From an uncultured Oscillospiraceae bacterium (GTDB lineage Bacteria; Bacillota; Clostridia; Oscillospirales; Ruminococcaceae), in NCBI GenBank assembly GCA_900556525.1, contig USOZ01000038.1:1-11374 (forward strand): 11,374 nucleotides of DNA, given 5' to 3'. Numbering within the stretch: position 1 is the first letter of the stretch; each line of letters starts with the position of its first letter. The notes below the pieces were generated by a model. It was given only the letters and a program-made list of their open reading frames with translations, was not told the origin of the DNA and did not search any database. This document shows positions 6,890 through 11,374 of this stretch, piece after piece. The position numbers were made by a program, and so were the translations under genes.

Positions 6890-8647
6890 TTACTTGATAA
6901 GGTCGGAAGCCGCCTTATAGGTCGTATGGAGAAGTTCGTGTGCGGTGTGGCTGCCGGGCTGACCGAGGAATTCGGCATAAGCCTGCTTTACATCAGCACT
7001 TTCGTGAGACTTTCTGCTTACCTTGTGACCTTCATCAAGGCTGTAAAGCGCCTTAGCGCGTTCAGCTCTGATATCGGTAAAGTTGCGAACGTCAGCAGGA
7101 ACGATAACCTGTCCGCCGCCGTTTACGCAGCCGCCGGGACAAGCCATTATCTCAATGAACTGAGCCTTAATCTCGCCGCTCTTGACCTTTTCGAGGAGGT
7201 TTCTTGCATTCGCAAGACCCGAAGCGACAGCAACCGTAACATCCATGCCAGCAACATTGTAAGTAGCGGTCTTAACGCCCTCAACTCCGCGAACTTCCTT
7301 GAATTCAACGGGAGAATCGTCGTTTTCGCCTGTGAGCTTCCATACAGCGGTTCTGAGAGCAGCTTCCATAACGCCGCCTGTCGCGCCGAAGATGACTGCC
7401 GCACCCGTACCGTTTCCGAGAGGAGAATCGTATGTTGCGTCCTCAAGATCTTTAAAGCGGATACCCGCTCTGTTTATCATCTTTACAAGTTCTCTTGTTG
7501 TGATCGCAATATCAACGTCTGCAAGACCGTTGTTGCCCTGATTTTCTCTGCCTATCTCAAATTTCTTTGCAGTACACGGCATAACCGAAACACTTACGAT
7601 CTTAGCGGGGTCAATGTTCATCTTCTTAGCCCAATAGCTCTTTGTCATTGCGCCGTTCATCTGCTGAGGCGACTTGCAGGTAGAGAGATTCGGGATAAAT
7701 TCGGGGTAATAGTTTTCACAGAAACGAATCCAGCCGGGCGAGCAGGAAGTGATCATCGGGAGAACGCCGTTGTTGGTAATTCTTTCGATAAGCTCGTTGG
7801 ATTCCTCCATGATAGTGAGGTCAGCGCCGAAGTTCGTGTCAAATACAGCGTCAAAGCCGAGCTTCTTGAGCGAAGCAGCGAGCTTGCCCTCAACGGGAGT
7901 GCCCATTTTATAGCCGAACGCTTCGCCGATAGACGCGCGTACAGCGGGAGCTGTCTGAACAACAACGACCTTTTCCGGATCTGCAAGAGCAGCCCATACC
8001 TTAGCTGTGTCATCCTTTTCGGAAAGAGCGCCTGTAGGACATACAGCGATACACTGACCGCAGGATACGCAGGCTGTTTCCGCAAGGTTCATGTCGAACG
8101 CGGAACCGATATAGGTGTTGAAACCGCGGTTGTTTGCGCCGATTACGCCGATACCCTGAGTCTTTTCACAAGCAGCGATACAGCGGCGGCAGTGGATACA
8201 CTTATTGTTGTCGCGGTACATATGAACTGCGCTGTCGTCGATCTCGTAATCGTTTGTTACGCCTTCAAAAGCGTTTTCATCGTCAACGCCGAGTTCGCGG
8301 CAAAGTTCCTGAAGTTCGCAGTTTCCGCTTCTTGCGCAGGAAAGACATTTCTTCTTGTGATTGCTTAAAAGAAGCTGAAGAGTAGTCTTTCTGCTCTCAA
8401 GGACAGCGGGAGAATGTGTAAGGATATTCTTGCCCTCGTCAAACTTGGAGAGCGGGTATACGCAGGAAGCAACAAGGCTTCTTGCGCCGGTCATTTCTAC
8501 AACGCAGATACGGCAGGCGCCGATTTCGTTGATTTCCTTGAGCCAGCAAAGCGTAGGGATTCTGACGCCATTATTGCGACAAGCTTCAAGAATGGTAGTA
8601 CCTTCTTCAACTGATACTTCTACGCCGTTAATTTTAATATTAACCAT
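6890..8647 (-). CDS. hydA: [FeFe] hydrogenase catalytic subunit HydA (NADH-linked type)
   Basis: A 585-residue cytoplasmic subunit that reduces protons to H2 at the H-cluster. In order, it has an N-terminal [2Fe-2S] domain (Cys34, 45, 48, 62), a His-Cys3 [4Fe-4S] site (His97, Cys101, 104, 110) and a two-[4Fe-4S] ferredoxin domain (Cys150/153/156/160 and 193/196/199/203). The H-cluster domain has L1 TSCSPGW (300-306), L2 MPCTAKKFE (Cys358) and L3 EIMACPGGC (Cys503, Cys507), and a small-subunit-like tail runs from about 530 to 585. L1 has Ser303 where classical enzymes have a second Cys. The architecture matches the HydA of trimeric NADH-dependent or electron-bifurcating hydrogenases, known from Thermotoga and Ruminococcus albus. 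The ATG at 8647 has AGGAAAGGA upstream, and hydB ends 23 bp before it. Electrons arrive from NADH through HydB; whether ferredoxin is a co-substrate cannot be read from sequence alone. Confidence 0.96.
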   Translation of the reverse strand: MVNIKINGVEVSVEEGTTILEACRNNGVRIPTLCWLKEINEIGACRICVVEMTGARSLVASCVYPLSKFDEGKNILTHSPAVLESRKTTLQLLLSNHKKKCLSCARSGNCELQELCRELGVDDENAFEGVTNDYEIDDSAVHMYRDNNKCIHCRRCIAACEKTQGIGVIGANNRGFNTYIGSAFDMNLAETACVSCGQCIAVCPTGALSEKDDTAKVWAALADPEKVVVVQTAPAVRASIGEAFGYKMGTPVEGKLAASLKKLGFDAVFDTNFGADLTIMEESNELIERITNNGVLPMITSCSPGWIRFCENYYPEFIPNLSTCKSPQQMNGAMTKSYWAKKMNIDPAKIVSVSVMPCTAKKFEIGRENQGNNGLADVDIAITTRELVKMINRAGIRFKDLEDATYDSPLGNGTGAAVIFGATGGVMEAALRTAVWKLTGENDDSPVEFKEVRGVEGVKTATYNVAGMDVTVAVASGLANARNLLEKVKSGEIKAQFIEIMACPGGCVNGGGQVIVPADVRNFTDIRAERAKALYSLDEGHKVSRKSHESADVKQAYAEFLGQPGSHTAHELLHTTYKAASDLIK

Positions 8648-8670
8648 AGTTATAACGTTCCTTTCCTGAA

Positions 8671-10464
8671 TTATTCTTTGATAATAGCGCCGAACTTACA
8701 TGTATCCATACAAGCGCCGCACTTGATGCACTTGTTGGTGTCGATAGAATGAGGCTGCTTAACTGTACCGGAAATTGCACCCACAGGGCACTTTCTTGCG
8801 CAGGCTGTACAGCCCTTGCACTTATCCTCCATGATCTTATAGCTGAGGAGCTTTGTACATACGCCTGCAGGACACTTCTTATCCTTAACGTGCGAAATGT
8901 ATTCGTCTCTGAAGTAGCGCAGAGTTGAAAGAACAGGGTTCGGAGCAGTCTGTCCGAGACCGCAGAGCGAGTTGTTCTTGATGTAATAGCAGAGCTTTTC
9001 CATCTTGTCGATGTCTTCCATTGTGCCGTTGCCGCTGGTGATCTTTTCGAGCATTTCGTAAAGACGCTTTGTACCGATACGGCAGGGTGTGCACTTACCG
9101 CAGGATTCGTCAACCGTGAACTGGAGGAAGAACTTTGCAATGTCGACCATACAGTTATCTTCATCCATAACGATAAGTCCGCCGGAACCCATCATCGAAC
9201 CGATAGAGATAAGGTTGTCATAGTCGATCGGAATGTCGAGGTGCTCGGGAGGAATACAGCCGCCGGAAGGTCCGCCTGTCTGAGCAGCCTTGAACTTCTT
9301 CCCGTGCGGGATCCCGCCGCCGATCTCGTAAATAACTTCACGCAGGGTCGTACCCATAGGAATCTCAACAAGACCCGTGTTGTGGATCTTACCGCCGAGC
9401 GCAAATACCTTTGTACCCTTGGACTTTTCGGTACCCATTGAAGCGAACCAATCAGCGCCCTTGAGGATAATCTGCGGGATATTGGCGTAAGTTTCAACGT
9501 TGTTAAGAACTGTAGGCTTTCTGAAAAGACCCTTTTCAGCCGGGAACGGAGGACGGGAACGAGGCTCGCCTCTGTTACCCTCGATAGATGTCATAAGAGC
9601 GGTTTCTTCGCCGCATACGAACGCACCCGCGCCAAGACGAATGTCGAGGTCGAATTCAAATCCGCTATCGAAAATGTTCTTTCCGAGCAGACCATATTCT
9701 CTAGCCTGATTGATAGCTACCTGAAGGCGGTGAACGGCTATAGGATATTCCGCACGAACGTATACATAGCCCTGTGTTGCGCCGATAGCGTAGCCCGCGA
9801 TAGCCATAGCTTCAATAACTGCATGAGGGTCGCCTTCAAGAATGGAGCGATCCATGAATGCGCCGGGGTCGCCTTCGTCGGCGTTACAACATACATACTT
9901 CTGGTCAGCGTCCTTAACAAGGTTTCTTGCGAGCTGCCACTTCTTACCCGTCGGGAATCCGCCGCCGCCGCGTCCGCGCAGACCTGAATCGAGAACAGTC
10001 TTGATAACGTCGTCGGGAGTCATTTCTTTAAGTACCTTATAAAGAGCCTGATAACCGTCAACGCCTATGTATTCTTCAATGTTTTCGGGATTGATAACGC
10101 CGCAGTTTCTCAGCGCTACACGGTGCTGCTTCTTATAGAAGTTTGTTTCATTAAGCGACTTTATTTCATTTTCCGCAACCGTTTCGTCATAAACAAGACG
10201 AGTTACAACACGTCCCTTGAGGAGGTGTTCCTCAACGATTTCGGGAATGTTTTCTTCTTTTACCCTGGAGTAGAAAGTACCCTCAGGGTAAACAATCATA
10301 ACCGGACCTAATGCACAAAGACCGAAGCAGCCTGTTCTTACAACCTTTACTTCGTCGGCAAGACCGTTCTTTTCGATTTCTTCTTCGAGCTTCTGAGCAA
10401 TCTTTATACTGCCCGAAGAAGTACAGCCTGTACCACCGCAAATCAATACTTGTGAACGATACAT
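8671..10464 (-). CDS. hydB: Hydrogenase NADH/FMN subunit HydB (NuoF-like)
   Basis: A 597-residue flavin and iron-sulfur subunit that exchanges electrons with NAD(H). The N-terminal thioredoxin-like [2Fe-2S] domain has Cys9, Cys14, Cys46 and Cys50. The NuoF core has the glycine-rich GRGGGGFPTGKKW (164-176) and NADEGDPGAF (194-203) motifs for NADH/FMN, followed by an SLBB region. A [4Fe-4S] site is formed by Cys455, 458 and 461 (ESCGKCTPCR) with Cys501. The C-terminal two-[4Fe-4S] ferredoxin domain has Cys549/552/555/559 and 579/582/585/589. An extra CPAGVC pair (Cys531, Cys536) lies between them. The added N- and C-terminal domains set HydB apart from complex I NuoF. The ATG at 10464 has an AAAGGA site about nine bases upstream. 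It sits 20 bp after the small ferredoxin gene and 23 bp before hydA, so the three are one operon. Confidence 0.96.
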   Translation of the reverse strand: MYRSQVLICGGTGCTSSGSIKIAQKLEEEIEKNGLADEVKVVRTGCFGLCALGPVMIVYPEGTFYSRVKEENIPEIVEEHLLKGRVVTRLVYDETVAENEIKSLNETNFYKKQHRVALRNCGVINPENIEEYIGVDGYQALYKVLKEMTPDDVIKTVLDSGLRGRGGGGFPTGKKWQLARNLVKDADQKYVCCNADEGDPGAFMDRSILEGDPHAVIEAMAIAGYAIGATQGYVYVRAEYPIAVHRLQVAINQAREYGLLGKNIFDSGFEFDLDIRLGAGAFVCGEETALMTSIEGNRGEPRSRPPFPAEKGLFRKPTVLNNVETYANIPQIILKGADWFASMGTEKSKGTKVFALGGKIHNTGLVEIPMGTTLREVIYEIGGGIPHGKKFKAAQTGGPSGGCIPPEHLDIPIDYDNLISIGSMMGSGGLIVMDEDNCMVDIAKFFLQFTVDESCGKCTPCRIGTKRLYEMLEKITSGNGTMEDIDKMEKLCYYIKNNSLCGLGQTAPNPVLSTLRYFRDEYISHVKDKKCPAGVCTKLLSYKIMEDKCKGCTACARKCPVGAISGTVKQPHSIDTNKCIKCGACMDTCKFGAIIKE

Positions 10465-10484
10465 ATCACTATTTCCTTTCAGTT

Positions 10485-10859
10485 TTACTTTAATTCGGAA
10501 TTGCCGATCGTATACTTGGATACAATCTCGCCGCCGATAAGGTGATGTTCAACGACCTCGGCAGCCTTTGCCGCGTCCATTTTAATATAGGTAACCTTTT
10601 CTTTACCCGGTTCGATTATCTCAACGATAGGCTCATACTGGCAAAGACCGATACAGCCTGTCTGTGTAACCATAACATTGTGAAGCCCCTTTTCCTGAAC
10701 AGCGTCGGAAAATGCCTTTAAAACAGGTCTTGCGCCCGCTGCGATACCGCAGGTAGCCATACCTACGACAACTCTTGTGAAAGAGCTGTCCTCGGCTCTC
10801 AATTCGACCTGACTCTTCATTTTATCGCGAATTGCCTGTAATTCTGCAAGCGTTTTCAT
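10485..10859 (-). CDS. Small thioredoxin-like ferredoxin of the hydrogenase operon
   Basis: A 124-residue cytoplasmic protein of the thioredoxin-like [2Fe-2S] ferredoxin type, related to the N-terminal domain of HydB and the C-terminal half of NuoE. From the ATG at 10859 the cysteines are Cys37 (GMATCGIAAGARPV) and Cys69/Cys73 (QTGCIGLC). The usual first ligand, five residues before the Cys37 position, is a Val here, so only three cysteines are present. Similar short proteins with this GMATCGIAAGAR motif are, as far as I recall, a common part of clostridial hydABC operons, so this is probably natural rather than decay. I prefer this ATG, with AAAGGA 14 bases upstream and a family-like MKTLAELQAIRDK start, over a TTG at 10895 that would overlap the preceding gene. 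It likely relays electrons to, or helps assemble, the HydB/HydA complex. It is not the canonical HydC, which is longer and has four cysteines. Confidence 0.85.
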   Translation of the reverse strand: MKTLAELQAIRDKMKSQVELRAEDSSFTRVVVGMATCGIAAGARPVLKAFSDAVQEKGLHNVMVTQTGCIGLCQYEPIVEIIEPGKEKVTYIKMDAAKAAEVVEHHLIGGEIVSKYTIGNSELK

Positions 10860-10873
10860 ATAAACTATACCAT

Positions 10874-10879
10874 TCCTTT
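10874..10879 (-). promoter_or_regulatory. Ribosome binding site supporting the ferredoxin start at 10859
   Basis: AAAGGA lies 14 bases before the ATG at 10859, a slightly long spacing. It lies downstream of the alternative TTG at 10895 and so could not serve it. Confidence 0.5.
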
Positions 10880-10891
10880 CGATGAATGTTG

Positions 10892-11353
10892 TCAATAAAC
10901 TGTGCCGTTATCGACCTCGGCTTTGTTTTCTTCAAGATATTCCTTTATATATGCCGAAACCTCCGGCGCATTAAAAGGAACCCCGCCGAGGATTTCCCTG
11001 AATTCCCTTGTATCAAGCGTGAAACCGCGTCCGTCGACTGAATAGCGGTAAACAAAATCAATGCCGCAGTTCAGCGTTACCAGCGAATGAATCGTGAAAG
11101 TCATATCGCCGAGAGGCATTCTATCAATGTGTGAAAGTCCGAAAACCGCCGTAACAACGGTTCCCTTTCCGACCTCCGATTCGATTGAGAAGCTGCCGCC
11201 TGTGTTTTCCGCCGCCATTTTAAAAAAAGGAACGCCAAGCCCTATTTTACGGGTCGTCCTTGTTGTAAAAAATGGGTCGGCAACGCGCCGTACCTGTTCG
11301 GGCGTCATTCCGCAGCCGTTATCCTTTATGATAACGCGCGCGGAAACGGGCAT
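10892..11353 (-). CDS. GHKL/HATPase-fold protein of the hydrogenase operon, 5' end incomplete
   Basis: The C-terminal 153 residues of an ATP-binding protein of the histidine-kinase/anti-sigma ATPase fold. Numbered from the ATG at 11353, it has the G1 box DNGCGM (11-16), FFTTRTTRKIGLG with the G2 glycines (28-40) and a GKG turn (62-64). A family-specific tail follows (from about 73, LSHIDRMPLGDM) that includes FTLDTREFREILGG. The N-box, which supplies the Mg2+-binding Asn, is missing because it would lie upstream of the window. The ATG at 11353 has no properly spaced ribosome site and is unlikely to be the true start. Only 21 bases upstream are visible, and an in-frame TAG at 11369-11371 interrupts the frame, which otherwise reads on as I-F-S-I-G. 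There is no H-box, so it is not a sensor kinase. It overlaps the alternative TTG start of the ferredoxin gene. As I recall, such ATPases recur upstream of clostridial hydrogenase genes; their role is unknown. Confidence 0.8.
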   Translation of the reverse strand: MPVSARVIIKDNGCGMTPEQVRRVADPFFTTRTTRKIGLGVPFFKMAAENTGGSFSIESEVGKGTVVTAVFGLSHIDRMPLGDMTFTIHSLVTLNCGIDFVYRYSVDGRGFTLDTREFREILGGVPFNAPEVSAYIKEYLEENKAEVDNGTVY

Positions 11354-11374
11354 TCCTATGGAGAAGATCTACGG

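Noticed and set aside
6878..8368. A 496-codon open frame on the plus strand
   Set aside because: It lies wholly antisense to hydA, whose protein has every expected cofactor motif. The frame has no ribosome site, its peptide is Cys/Arg/Val-rich without domains, and it spans the hydA stop. It is a by-product of codon usage.
8640..9164. A 174-codon minus-strand frame, very rich in Ser/Arg/Thr
   Set aside because: An alternative frame inside hydB and the hydB-hydA gap; the composition is typical of a shifted frame, and hydB is fully accounted for.
1..11374. CRISPR arrays, tRNA or rRNA genes, insertion sequences, toxin-antitoxin or phage-defence genes
   Set aside because: None seen on either strand. 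There is no regular spaced repeat array, no transposase or integrase motif, and all intergenic gaps are under about 220 bases and largely explained by promoters and terminators.

Overview
The window looks like chromosomal DNA of a strictly anaerobic, fermentative gut Clostridium relative, most likely Oscillospiraceae/Ruminococcus. The reasons are an NADH-linked multi-subunit [FeFe] hydrogenase, a clostripain-type (C11) surface lipoprotein, sigma-A type promoters close to consensus, AGGA-type ribosome binding sites and moderate GC. Genus is an inference; no rRNA or tRNA gene is present to anchor it. All credible genes lie on the minus strand, so the text below runs from high to low coordinates.

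Right end to 6890: a hydrogenase operon. It contains a GHKL/HATPase-fold protein (5' end cut by the window edge and interrupted there by an in-frame stop), a small three-cysteine thioredoxin-like ferredoxin, HydB (NuoF-like, FMN/NADH) and HydA (catalytic H-cluster subunit). Gaps are 20-33 bp with a ribosome binding site before each ferredoxin or hydrogenase gene, and a strong hairpin terminator closes the operon at 6833-6875. The NuoE-like subunit (HydC) is not in view and would be expected just upstream, beyond 11374. The complex should pass electrons between NADH (and probably ferredoxin) and protons to make H2, so NAD+ is regenerated during sugar fermentation.

6822 to 3509: a two-gene signalling operon behind a perfect-consensus promoter (TTGACA, 17 bp, TATAAT). 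It encodes a LytTR-type response regulator and a large membrane hybrid histidine kinase (seven membrane segments, PAS-like, HisKA, HATPase, REC, Hpt). The kinase carries all residues for a full phosphorelay that could end on the regulator.

3502 to 873: a second small operon with a candidate promoter. It encodes an unrecognised 106-residue protein and a clostripain-family lipoprotein protease, ended by a hairpin terminator. 833 to 153: a monocistronic lipoprotein gene with a very acidic, tyrosine-containing repeat tail, flanked by its own promoter and a bidirectional-looking terminator. The first ~140 bases hold only a 33-codon open frame running off the edge, which may be a gene end or the edge of a dispersed repeat.

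Most of the window is recognisable. The points that merit a second look are the hybrid kinase/LytTR pairing, the Ser in the HydA L1 motif, the three-cysteine ferredoxin and ATPase inside the hydrogenase operon, the truncation at the right edge, and a sequence core shared by the terminators.
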